Of a stretch of 64,000 nucleotides of DNA, positions 24,621 through 31,983 are shown one piece after another. The DNA is from Streptomyces rubellomurinus (GTDB taxonomy: Bacteria > Actinomycetota > Actinomycetes > Streptomycetales > Streptomycetaceae), in assembly GCF_000961885.1 (NCBI RefSeq), contig NZ_JZKH01000022.1:1-64000 (forward strand), read 5' to 3'. The notes below the pieces were generated by a model, which searched no databases, was not told the origin of the DNA, and worked only from the letters and a program-made list of their open reading frames with translations. The stretch's first letter is position 1. Each line of letters starts with the position of its first letter. The position numbers were made by a program, and so were the translations under genes.

Positions 24621-25538
24621 ATGACTTCGTCCGCGAAGCCCCTGAACGACAGCCCCGCGCACCGGGCCCCCCGCTCCCGGCGCACCGCGACCGCGATCGG
24701 CTCCGCCGCCGCCCTGGTCGCCGCCTCCGCCGGCCTGTGGGCCGCCACCGCCACCGAGGCGCAGGCGGCCGGGCTGCCGACGCCCGACCACGTCATCGTC
24801 GTGGTGATGGAGAACCACTCCTACTCCCAGATCATCGGGAGCAGCAGCGCGCCGTACATCAACAACACCCTGAAGGCGGGCGGGGCGAACCTCACCCAGT
24901 CCTACGCGATCACCCACCCCAGCGAGCCGAACTACTACGCGCTGTTCTCCGGCTCCACCCAGGGCACCACGGACGACAGCTGTGTGGTCGTCGGCGGGTT
25001 CCAGGCCCCGAACCTGGCCTCCGAGGTGCTCGCCGCGGGCAAGACCTGGGCCAGCTACAACGAGTCCCTGCCCAGCCAGGGCAGCACCACGTGCAGCAGC
25101 GGCAAGTACGCGCAGAAGCACAACCCGTGGTTCGGCTTCGGCAACGTCCCGCTCAACTCCGCGATGACCTTCGCCCAGTTCCCGACCGACTACACCACCC
25201 TGCCGAAGGTCTCCTTCGTCATCCCGAACCTGTGCAGCGACATGCACGACTGCTCGGTCAGCACCGGCGACACCTGGATCAAGAACAACCTGGGCGCGTA
25301 CGCGGCCTGGGCGCAGACCCACAACAGCCTGCTCGTCATGACCTTCGACGAGGACAACAGCCTTTCCGGCAACCGGATCCCGACCGTGTTCTACGGCGCC
25401 CACGTCACCCCGGGCAGCAGCTCGTCCGGCACCTACAACCACTACAACGTGCTGCGCACCCTGGAGGACCTGGCCGGCACCACCGGCCACGCGGGCAACG
25501 CGGCGACCGCGAGCGACATCACCGGGATCTGGAACTGA
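24621..25538 (+). CDS. Secreted phosphoesterase family protein (acid phosphatase-like, PF04185)
   Basis: 305 aa from ATG 24621. A long signal peptide (about 1-50, with SRRTATAIGSAAALVAASAGLWAATATEAQA; an RR pair precedes the hydrophobic core, so Tat export is possible). The mature protein begins PDHVIVVVMENHSYSQIIG, the metal-binding ENHS motif of the PLC/acid-phosphatase phosphoesterases, with ITHPSEPNYYALFSG (TxPSxPNY), SFVIPNLCSDMHDCS and MTFDEDNS, all expected metal or substrate residues. It stands apart from the large Streptomyces phospholipase C enzymes by its short length. It ends 10 bases before the convergent MFS gene. Confidence 0.87.
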   Translation: MTSSAKPLNDSPAHRAPRSRRTATAIGSAAALVAASAGLWAATATEAQAAGLPTPDHVIVVVMENHSYSQIIGSSSAPYINNTLKAGGANLTQSYAITHPSEPNYYALFSGSTQGTTDDSCVVVGGFQAPNLASEVLAAGKTWASYNESLPSQGSTTCSSGKYAQKHNPWFGFGNVPLNSAMTFAQFPTDYTTLPKVSFVIPNLCSDMHDCSVSTGDTWIKNNLGAYAAWAQTHNSLLVMTFDEDNSLSGNRIPTVFYGAHVTPGSSSSGTYNHYNVLRTLEDLAGTTGHAGNAATASDITGIWN

Positions 25539-25548
25539 CCTTCCAGGC

Positions 25549-26823
25549 CTAGGAGTTGACCGGGGCCGGCGGCTTCTCGGCGGCCGCCGGCCCCGGTTCC
25601 GGAGCCGTCCGCGCGGGCGCGGCGCCGAAGCGGCGCACGCCCGGGACCGCCGCCGTGCCTGCACAGGCCAGCACCACCAGCGCGGCGGCGGCCAGCAGCG
25701 GCACCCGGCTGCCCCAGGCGTCGGCGGCGAGCGGCGCGAGGACGTACCCGAGCGGCGCCGCCGCCAGCGAGAGCAGCCAGTCGTACGAGGTGACCCGGGC
25801 CAGTACGTGGGCGGGGAACTCCTGCTGGACGACCGTCTCCCAGACCGGGTTGAGGAACCCCAGCCCGGCCAGCGCCACCGCGTAGACGGCCACCGTGACG
25901 GGCGCGGGCGTCGGGACGGCCAGTGCCACCAGCGGCAGCCCGTACAGCGCGAGGGCGAGGTTGCCGACGAGCACCGGGCGCCTCGGCCGGACCCGCGCGG
26001 CGAGCAGCGAGCCCGCCAGCAGGCCCACCGCCGCCGCCTGGGTGATCGCCACCCAGGCGCCGTCGCCGCCGAGCCGGGTCGCCGCGATCAGCGGGCCGAG
26101 GGTGAGCGCGACGGAGCTGGCGCCGTTCCACACGCCGTGCGCGATCAGGCTGGTCCAGTACCAGTCCCGGGCGCGCACCTCGCTCCAGCCCTCGGCGAGG
26201 TCCCGGCGCAGCGAGCGCCGCTCGGTGGGGACGCGGACGACGGTGATCCGGGTGAGCAGGGCCGCGCTCAGCACGAAGGAGAGGCCGTCGAGGAGGAACG
26301 CCCAGCCGGGCCCGGCGGTGTACACCAGGACGCCCGCGAGCGCGGGGCCGCCGAGGCGGGCGGCGCTGGAGGCGGAGCCGAGCAGGGCGTTGGCGCGCAG
26401 CCGGTGGGCCTCCGGGGTGGTGCCGCGGACCAGCGGGGAGGACGTCGGCATGGCGAAGGCGGAGGCGACGCCGCCGACCGCCTCGGCGACGGCGATGTGC
26501 GCGAGGCTCGGGCGGCCGCCGAGGAGTTCGAGGCCGACGAGCAACTGGGTGGCGGCGCGCACGAGGTCGGTGGTGAGCGCGACCAGGCGCGGGTCGAAGC
26601 GGTCGCCGGCCACCCCGCCGAAGGGCAGCAGGAGCAGCCGGGGCACCATCGCGCAGCCGAGCACGAGGGCGAGCGCGCCGGAGGAGCCGGTGGCGCGGGT
26701 GACGGCGATGGCGAGGGCGGCGGGGACGACGGCGTCGCCGAGGACGGAGACCGTCCGGCCGATGAAGAGCAGCCGGAAGTCGTGCAGGCGCAAGGGGTGC
26801 TGGGGATCCGGTGGCTGGGGCAT
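25549..26823 (-). CDS. MFS transporter under MarR control
   Basis: 424 aa from ATG 26823, which follows the -10 box by only 7 bases and has no SD, so the mRNA is probably leaderless. Multiple membrane segments are evident (FRLLFIGRTVSVLGDAVVPAALAIAV, LALVLGCAMVPRLLLLPFGGVAGDRFD). The sequence resembles the MFS_3 / transmembrane secretion effector group, whose members often export drugs or siderophores. The C-terminus is Pro/Ala-rich. It is divergent from a MarR regulator with overlapping operators, the classic arrangement for substrate-induced efflux; the substrate is unknown. Confidence 0.85.
   Translation of the reverse strand: MPQPPDPQHPLRLHDFRLLFIGRTVSVLGDAVVPAALAIAVTRATGSSGALALVLGCAMVPRLLLLPFGGVAGDRFDPRLVALTTDLVRAATQLLVGLELLGGRPSLAHIAVAEAVGGVASAFAMPTSSPLVRGTTPEAHRLRANALLGSASSAARLGGPALAGVLVYTAGPGWAFLLDGLSFVLSAALLTRITVVRVPTERRSLRRDLAEGWSEVRARDWYWTSLIAHGVWNGASSVALTLGPLIAATRLGGDGAWVAITQAAAVGLLAGSLLAARVRPRRPVLVGNLALALYGLPLVALAVPTPAPVTVAVYAVALAGLGFLNPVWETVVQQEFPAHVLARVTSYDWLLSLAAAPLGYVLAPLAADAWGSRVPLLAAAALVVLACAGTAAVPGVRRFGAAPARTAPEPGPAAAEKPPAPVNS
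25560..25596. terminator. Hairpin at the convergent phosphoesterase/MFS junction
   Basis: CCGGGGCCGGCGGC (25560-25573) pairs with GCCGCCGGCCCCGG (25583-25596) around 9 bases. It lies inside the last codons of the MFS gene and just past the phosphoesterase stop, so it most likely stops plus-strand transcription. Confidence 0.5.
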
Positions 26824-26830
26824 GGGACGC

Positions 26831-26863
26831 ACTGTATTTCGGTGACGAAATTTCGGCAACGAA
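26831..26863 (-). promoter_or_regulatory. MFS promoter overlapped by a MarR-type operator
   Basis: Minus strand: TTGCCG (26859-26854), 17-base spacer, TACAGT (26836-26831), ATG seven bases later. A 26-base near-perfect palindrome at 26838-26863, half-sites TTCGTTGCCGAAA and TTTCGTCACCGAA (11 of 13 symmetric positions), covers the -35 box and the spacer. Bound repressor would block RNA polymerase. Confidence 0.7.
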
Positions 26864-26867
26864 TATT

Positions 26868-26897
26868 TTGGCGGCGGCAGATCTGCCGCTTTGTACA
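26868..26897 (+). promoter_or_regulatory. marR promoter with a perfect palindrome in its spacer
   Basis: TTGGCG (26868-26873), 18 bases, TGTACA (26892-26897); ATG of the MarR gene starts 8 bases later, so the transcript is probably leaderless. The spacer holds a perfect 16-base palindrome GCGGCAGATCTGCCGC (26874-26889), distinct from the MFS operator. Confidence 0.6.
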
Positions 26898-26905
26898 CTC
26901 CTGTC

Positions 26906-27427
26906 ATGGCCGAGCACCCGCACCGACACCCGACCGCCCCCCGCGACTGGGTGGACGGCCACGTCGACCGCTGGCAACCGGTGCTGCCCGAACTCGACCC
27001 CGACATCGAGGGCGCGGTGACCCGCATGCAGCGCCTCGTCCGCCACCTCGGCCGCGTCCGCGAACAGGGCGTTGCCGAACACGGCCTGCACAAGCACGAG
27101 TTCGACACCCTGCACGTCCTCGCCGGCCGCGGCGGCCACGCCGCCCCCTCCGACCTGCGCACCGACCTCAACCTCGCCCCGGCCTCCGTCACCGGCCGGC
27201 TGGAGGCCCTGGAACGGCGCGGCTACATCTCCCGCACCCCCTCGACCGAGGACCGCCGCAAGGTCGACATCGTCCTCACGGACGCCGGCCGCGCCGCCTG
27301 GCACGAGGCCCTGGACGTCGTCGGCCGCGAGGAGCACCGCCTGCTGGGCGTCCTCACCGTCGAGGAGCGCCGCACCCTGTCGGACCTGCTGCGGAAGGTG
27401 ATGCTGGTGCAGGAGGCGGGGGGCTGA
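26906..27427 (+). CDS. MarR-family transcriptional regulator
   Basis: 173 aa from ATG 26906. The winged helix is at about 66-130: FDTLHVLAGRGGHAAPSDLRTDLNLAPASVTGRLEALERRGYISRTPSTEDRRKVDIVLTDAG, with the wing motif EDRRKVDIVLT. Flanking helices (WQPVLPELDPDIEGAVTRMQRLVRHLGRV and the C-terminal VVGREEHRLLGVL...) form the dimer interface. It most likely represses the divergent MFS gene and itself; ligand binding would release it. No SD precedes the start, consistent with leaderless translation. Confidence 0.9.
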   Translation: MAEHPHRHPTAPRDWVDGHVDRWQPVLPELDPDIEGAVTRMQRLVRHLGRVREQGVAEHGLHKHEFDTLHVLAGRGGHAAPSDLRTDLNLAPASVTGRLEALERRGYISRTPSTEDRRKVDIVLTDAGRAAWHEALDVVGREEHRLLGVLTVEERRTLSDLLRKVMLVQEAGG

Positions 27428-27487
27428 GCCGGCCCGCGGCGGCCCCGGGCTCGACCGGCGGCGCGCCGGCCTGGTATCGATGGGCGG

Positions 27488-28090
27488 GTGAGATTCGAAC
27501 TCGTGCCGATGCCGGACGGGGTGGGAGCGCGCCCCCGCGACGGCCGCGGCTACCCCGTCCCGGCGATCACGCCCTGGCAGGACGGCGAGCCGCAGTTCGC
27601 GCTGACCGACCACGGCCGCAGCGCGGACTGCGCGCTGGAGCGCCGCTGTTCCGTCTGCGGCGAGTTCCTGCCCCGCGGCCCGGTGTGGCGGGTGGTCGGC
27701 CCCGCGGAGAGCGCGGCGATCGCGGCGGCGCTGGCCGAGGGCCGGCCGTACCGCAACCTGGCGCCCACCATGGAGGGCCCCGGGCACCGGGCCTGCATGC
27801 TGTACGCCGCGATGGTGTGCCCGTACCTGGCGCGGCCGAACGCCCGCCGGCGGGCGGGCGCGGCGGACGGCGGGGACGAGCTGGTGGCGGCCGCCGTGCG
27901 CGGGGCGGCGCGCGGCGGCCTGGGGGCGGTGGTCGGCTTCGGCGACTACGAGTACGCCGTCACCGAGGACCGGGTGCTGTTCCGCTTCCTCGACCTGGTG
28001 GAGTTCCTGCCGCACGAGTCGGCGGACGAGCACCTCGCCGAGCTGCGGGCCGAGTTGGCCCGCGGCTCGACGCGGACTCACGGCCGGTAG
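27488..28090 (+). CDS. Hypothetical protein with a possible zinc site
   Basis: 200 aa from GTG 27488. Near residue 55 it has CSVCGEFLPRGPVWRVVGP, and further on HRACMLYAAMVCPYLARPNARR; the CxxC plus H/C pair could bind zinc. The rest is globular (VVGFGDYEYAVTEDRVLFRFLDLVEFLPHES). I do not recognise a named family; similar proteins with this CSVCGE...CPYL layout occur in actinomycetes as unknowns, but that is from memory. Its last 13 bases overlap the end of the convergent lipoprotein gene. Confidence 0.65.
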   Translation: MRFELVPMPDGVGARPRDGRGYPVPAITPWQDGEPQFALTDHGRSADCALERRCSVCGEFLPRGPVWRVVGPAESAAIAAALAEGRPYRNLAPTMEGPGHRACMLYAAMVCPYLARPNARRRAGAADGGDELVAAAVRGAARGGLGAVVGFGDYEYAVTEDRVLFRFLDLVEFLPHESADEHLAELRAELARGSTRTHGR

Positions 28091-29148
28091 GCGGGCAGCC
28101 CCTTGACGGTGGAGACCTTCGTCGGCGCGGCGGAGCCGTCGGCCGGCAGGGTGGCGACGCCGTCCGGGGTGCGGGCGGCGAGGGTCCTGCCGTCCGGGGA
28201 CCACGCGGGCTCGGTGTAGTCGGTGGTGGCGGACGGGGTGAGGTCCTTCTCCTTCCCGTCCGCGTCGGTGCTGCGGCTGAACAGGTGGTCGTGGCCGTTC
28301 ACCGAGCGGACGAAGACCACGTGCCCGCCGTCCGGCGAGAGCGCCGGCTGGGAGCCCTTGCCCATGTCGCGGGTGTTGGGGCGGATGTAGTCGTCGTAGA
28401 TGAAGACCTCGCCCGCCGGCGTGTTGGCGTACGCGACCTCGCCGCGCTGCCCGCCCGCGTTGGCCCAGGTGTTGCCGGTCTCGGGCGGCTGGGGGATGCC
28501 CTCGACGCCGCCCTCGGACCGGCTCGGGGTCAGCACCTCCGGGGTGCCGCCGACCGTCTTGGTGGGGACGGTCTTCAGCCGCAGCACCCCGCCCTTCTCG
28601 CTGGCGAAGACGAGGTTGGCGAACCGCTCGGTCTCGTTCGGTACGGCGTCGCCGCCGGCGCCCTTGGTGGCGTGCTGCCAGCTGGGGTGGGACCAGGTCT
28701 CGCCGCCCGGGTTCTTGGCGACGACCACCGTGTGGCCGCCGTCCGGGTCGGCGGTGACGAGGTCGCCGTCACCGTTGACGAACGCGGCCCGCTTGCCGTC
28801 CGGGGACCACGCGAGGTCGCGGACGACGGTGCCGAAGTCGACGGTGGTGCCGTTCATGGCGACGGTCCGGGTGCCGGTGCTGATGGTGAGGTGGTTGGCG
28901 GCGGAGGTGCCGTTGACCTCCTTGCCGCCCGGCGCCGGGGAGCCGGACGTGCCCGGAGCGCCGGACGTGCCCGGAGCGCCGGACGCGCCGGGCGCCGCCG
29001 AGCCGGTCGCCGCGCCCCCCGTCGCGGCGGCGCCGGCCCCGGGGGCCGGGTCGACGTTCTCGGGTCCGCAGGCGGAGAGCAGGACCGCGCCGACGGCGGT
29101 CGTCAGGGCGATCGCGGCGACGGTGCCGAATCTGTTGCGCACGGACAT
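28078..29148 (-). CDS. Lipoprotein with TolB/PD40-like beta-propeller
   Basis: 356 aa from ATG 29148. The lipobox LLSAC gives a lipidated Cys27 after a hydrophobic signal. A Gly/Ala/Pro/Ser linker to about residue 75 contains a short nucleotide repeat (copies of CCGGACGTGCCCGGAGCG near 28945-28990, giving GAPGTSGAPGTSG). The rest is a propeller with PD40 repeats: LAWSPDGKRAAFVNGDGDLV, QPALSPDGGHVVFVRSVNGHDHLF, EPAWSPDGRTLAARTPDGVATLP. Such proteins scaffold contacts at the outer face of the membrane; partner unknown. It is monocistronic and overlaps its convergent neighbour by 13 bases. Confidence 0.83.
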   Translation of the reverse strand: MSVRNRFGTVAAIALTTAVGAVLLSACGPENVDPAPGAGAAATGGAATGSAAPGASGAPGTSGAPGTSGSPAPGGKEVNGTSAANHLTISTGTRTVAMNGTTVDFGTVVRDLAWSPDGKRAAFVNGDGDLVTADPDGGHTVVVAKNPGGETWSHPSWQHATKGAGGDAVPNETERFANLVFASEKGGVLRLKTVPTKTVGGTPEVLTPSRSEGGVEGIPQPPETGNTWANAGGQRGEVAYANTPAGEVFIYDDYIRPNTRDMGKGSQPALSPDGGHVVFVRSVNGHDHLFSRSTDADGKEKDLTPSATTDYTEPAWSPDGRTLAARTPDGVATLPADGSAAPTKVSTVKGLPAYRP

Positions 29149-29298
29149 TCCAGGGCCCCCTCGGTGTGGTTCTCGTTCCCCGCAGAGCGTGGCACCACCA
29201 GGTCAGGGCGCGGTGCGCACGGTGTCACAGCCGTGGAACAACCTCGGCCCGACGCTCCGTCAGATCCCCGGGGGTGCGCCGGGGGAGCCGCCGCCCAT

Positions 29299-29366
29299 CG
29301 GACGGCCGGACGGCACGAAGCCCCTCGCCCGGCCGTCCGGAGGAGCGGCCGCGATCGGCGAGGGGC
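29299..29366 (-). terminator. Two overlapping hairpins after the 29384 membrane-protein gene
   Basis: CGGACGGCCGG (29299-29309) pairs with CCGGCCGTCCG (29329-29339); GCCCCTCGCC (29320-29329) pairs with GGCGAGGGGC (29357-29366). The two share bases and exclude each other. They lie just beyond the stop of the minus-strand gene and upstream of the lipoprotein gene, so they probably act as terminator. Confidence 0.5.
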
Positions 29367-29383
29367 GCGGGGCGAGCGCGGAC

Positions 29384-29947
29384 TCAGCGGGCCAGTGCTC
29401 GGGCGTGCCTGGTGCGGCGCTGGTAGGCCACCGTGCACACGGCGATCGAAACGCCGAGGCTGAAGAAGCCGACGAAGCCGATGACGTAGACCCCCTTCGG
29501 CATGCCGGCGAGGTTCTCCTCGTTCAGGTTGCCGAAGATGAGCTCCGTCACGCCCATCGTCCCGTACGGCGCGAGGGTCAGCGCGGTGGCCCAGCCCGGG
29601 GTCAGCGGGATCCACCGGGGGACGCGCTTGCCGTGCAGGAGGGGCACCCAGCGCGGGAAGGTCTGGCCCCAGGGCCGGGTCAGGGCGCCGAGCAGCGTGA
29701 TGCCGAGGACCGTGCCGACCGCGGTGAAGTCGATGCCGTGCCGTTCCAGCCAGACCAGGAACTCGGGGGCGCCGTTCTTGCGGAACTGGTCGGCGAGGTT
29801 CCCCGGGCTTCCGACCGTGCCGCCCCAGGTCCAGTAGAGCTTCATCGCGAGATAGGGGAGGCTCCCGGCGATCCCCGCCAGTGCCACCCGGCTGATGGCG
29901 GGTGACGCGGCGACGTACCACGGGCTCGGTTCGGTGCTTCGGCTCAT
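29384..29947 (-). CDS. Integral membrane protein, unknown
   Basis: 187 aa from ATG 29947. Four hydrophobic segments: about 11-35 (ISRVALAGIAGSLPYLAMKLYW), 67-90 (FTAVGTVLGITLLGAL), 119-135 (PGWATALTLAPYGTMGVTELIF) and 148-170 (GVYVIGFVGFFSLGVSIAVCTVAY). The loops are rich in Trp and Pro (LTRPWGQTFPRWVPLLHGKRVPRWIPLTPGW), an unusual and probably conserved feature. The tail is basic. Family not recognised. Same strand as the downstream lipoprotein gene, but two hairpins separate them. It starts 107 bases after the ABC permease stop. Confidence 0.72.
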   Translation of the reverse strand: MSRSTEPSPWYVAASPAISRVALAGIAGSLPYLAMKLYWTWGGTVGSPGNLADQFRKNGAPEFLVWLERHGIDFTAVGTVLGITLLGALTRPWGQTFPRWVPLLHGKRVPRWIPLTPGWATALTLAPYGTMGVTELIFGNLNEENLAGMPKGVYVIGFVGFFSLGVSIAVCTVAYQRRTRHARALAR

Positions 29948-30054
29948 GATGCCATTCTGGCCAGGCGGTTGGGCCCGGAACGTCCACCCTCGGCATGGTG
30001 TGCGCCTCCCCCTCGCGGGGGAGGAGGGAAGCCCGAAGGCCCAGGTGGCCGCCA

Positions 30055-30882
30055 TCACTTCCGTCGCAGGAAGAGCCGGAGCGCGATCGGGACGACGACC
30101 ACCAGGATGGCCGCCGAGGCGAGCAGCGTGTAGATCGCCGGGGACGCGGCGGACTCGGCGCCCTTGGGGGCGAGCAGGGCGCGCACGGCGTCGGTGGTGT
30201 GGGTGACCGGGTTGATCTTCACCCAGGCCTGCAGCCAGCCCGGCAGCGTGTCGGTCGCCACGAGGGTGTTGTTCCCGAACGTCAGCGGGAGCAGCGCGAA
30301 GATGCCGATCGAGCTCATCGCCTCCGGCGTCTTGAGCAGCAGGCCGAGCACGACGGACACCCAGCACATGGCGAAGCTGAAGACCATGATCAGGGCGAGC
30401 GCGGCGAGCGTGGACAGCGGGTCGGTGGTGATCCGGAAGCCCAGCGCCATGCCGAAGCCGAGCACCAGGACGAACGAGATCACGTGGCGGACCAGGTCGC
30501 CCAGGATCGCGCCGACCAGCGGTGCGGAGCGGCCGATCGGCATGCTCCGGAACCGGTCGAAGATGCCGGTGTTGAGGTCGGTGGCCAGGCCCGTGCCGAC
30601 GCTGGCGGTCAGCAGCGTCATCGACTGGACGATGATGCCGGGCAGGACGAACTGCAGGTAGTCGTGCCGGTTGCCCTGGATGGCGCCGCCGAACATGAAC
30701 ACGAACAGGAGCGTCAGCACCATCGGCTGGATCGCGGCAACGAAGATCTGCGCGGGTGAGATCTTCAGCTTGACCAGGTTGCGCCAGGCGAGGATCAGCC
30801 CCTGCCGGAACGCGGTGACCGGGGAAACCCGGGAGCGCACCGGCGGCCGGTCCAGCGGTGCCGTCCCCATCGCGGTCGTCAT
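30055..30882 (-). CDS. ABC-2 type permease, DrrB-like exporter subunit
   Basis: 275 aa from ATG 30882, overlapping the ATPase stop (30879-30882). Six hydrophobic segments with the ABC-2 family order; NLVKLKISPAQIFVAAIQPMVLTLLFVFMFGGAI and PGIIVQSMTLLTASVGTGLATDLNTGIFDRFRSMPIGRSAPLVGAILGDLVRH are the classic DrrB/ABC2 membrane motif (E/D-x-x-x-G-x-x-x-x-FRSMPI). With the ATPase it forms a drug-type exporter. Its place at the downstream end of the NRPS cluster suggests peptide export or self-resistance, an inference. Confidence 0.88.
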   Translation of the reverse strand: MTTAMGTAPLDRPPVRSRVSPVTAFRQGLILAWRNLVKLKISPAQIFVAAIQPMVLTLLFVFMFGGAIQGNRHDYLQFVLPGIIVQSMTLLTASVGTGLATDLNTGIFDRFRSMPIGRSAPLVGAILGDLVRHVISFVLVLGFGMALGFRITTDPLSTLAALALIMVFSFAMCWVSVVLGLLLKTPEAMSSIGIFALLPLTFGNNTLVATDTLPGWLQAWVKINPVTHTTDAVRALLAPKGAESAASPAIYTLLASAAILVVVVPIALRLFLRRK

Positions 30883-31832
30883 GCCACGGTCCTCTTCTCT
30901 TCGTCGGATCCACCGGTGAGGGTCAGGAACACCTCGTCCAGGCTCGCCTGTCGCAGGGCCAGCCCGGTCACCGCTATGCCGGCGTCGTCCAGTCGCCTGA
31001 CCAGTGCGGGAAGCACGGAGGGGTCCTGGGTGGCCGCGGTGATCAGCCCGCCCTCGACGCTCGGGGCCCCGTTGCCGATCACCTCGGTGACGAGGCGCAG
31101 GGTGTCGTCCAGGAGCTGGGGGTCGGCCGGGCGGACCTCCACCGTCTGGCCGCCGACCTTCGCCTTGAGCTGGTCGGCGGTGCCCTGCGCGATCACCTTG
31201 CCGTGGTCGATGACGACCAGGTCGTCGGCCAACTGGTCGGCCTCCTCCAGGTACTGGGTGGTCAGCAGCACGGTCAGACCGTCGGCGACGAGTCCACGCA
31301 CCGTCTCCCAGACGGCGCTGCGGCTGCGCGGGTCGAGGCCGGTGGTGGGCTCGTCGAGGCAGAGCACCGAGGGCTGCCCGACCAGGCTCGCCGCCAGGTC
31401 GAGCCGCCGGCGCATGCCGCCGGAGTAGCTGCCGGCGAGCTTGCCCGCGGAGTCGGTGAGGCCGAAGCGCTCCAGGAGCTCGTCGGAGCGGCGGCGGGCG
31501 GCCGACTTGGAGAGGCCGAGCAGCCGCCCGACCAGGACGAGGTTGTGCATTCCGGTCAGCTTCTCGTCGACCGCCGCGTACTGGCCGGTGACGCCGAGCA
31601 GGCTGCGGACCTCGTGGGCCTCCGTGGCGACGTCGTACCCGCAGATCCGTGCCCGGCCGGAATCGGCCTTCAGCAGGGTCGCGAGGATGCGGACCGTCGT
31701 GGTCTTCCCCGAGCCGTTCGGACCGAGCAGACCGAGCACGGTGCCGGGACGGACGGTGAAATCCACCCCGGCCAGTGCTTGCGTGTCGGAAAAACGCTTC
31801 GTCAGGTCCTCGACCTGGATGGCGTATTCCAT
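30879..31832 (-). CDS. ABC transporter ATPase, DrrA-like
   Basis: 317 aa from ATG 31832 with GGAGGGACAGG upstream. Walker A LLGPNGSGKTTTVRIL (about 35-50), Q-loop GVTGQYAAVDEKLTG, signature YSGGMRRRLDLAASLVG, Walker B VLCLDEPTTGLDPRSR, H-loop LLTTQYLEEADQLADDL. A C-terminal domain (VEVRPADPQLLDDTLRLV ... GIAVTGLALRQASLDEVFLTLTG) matches the regulatory tail of DrrA, the daunorubicin/doxorubicin exporter ATPase. A possible -10 box TGTAAT lies at 31856-31851 on the minus strand, so this pair may have its own promoter after the strong hairpin that ends the NRPS transcript. Confidence 0.9.
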   Translation of the reverse strand: MEYAIQVEDLTKRFSDTQALAGVDFTVRPGTVLGLLGPNGSGKTTTVRILATLLKADSGRARICGYDVATEAHEVRSLLGVTGQYAAVDEKLTGMHNLVLVGRLLGLSKSAARRRSDELLERFGLTDSAGKLAGSYSGGMRRRLDLAASLVGQPSVLCLDEPTTGLDPRSRSAVWETVRGLVADGLTVLLTTQYLEEADQLADDLVVIDHGKVIAQGTADQLKAKVGGQTVEVRPADPQLLDDTLRLVTEVIGNGAPSVEGGLITAATQDPSVLPALVRRLDDAGIAVTGLALRQASLDEVFLTLTGGSDEEKRTVA

Positions 31833-31930
31833 CCTGTCCCTCCACCATCGATTACACGGCCCGGCACATGATCGCGTCGGGCCCTTCGTACTGTCGACCG
31901 CGTCTGCAGGAAACTGCCAGGGCGGGTTCC

Positions 31931-31975
31931 GCTCCCGGGCCGGCCGGGCGGTGGGCGGCCGGCCGGCCCGGGAGC
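31931..31975 (-). terminator. Strong hairpin after NRPS-1
   Basis: GCTCCCGGGCCGGCCG (31931-31946) pairs with CGGCCGGCCCGGGAGC (31960-31975), a perfect 16-bp stem around 13 bases, starting 9 bases past the NRPS-1 stop codon in transcription order. It separates the 17-kb gene from the ABC exporter. Confidence 0.75.
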
Positions 31976-31983
31976 GGGGGCTG

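Noticed and set aside
30055..31832. A single fused ABC transporter frame
   Set aside because: The apparent fusion is a read-through in the permease frame over the ATPase gene; the real layout is two genes with an ATGA overlap at 30879-30882.
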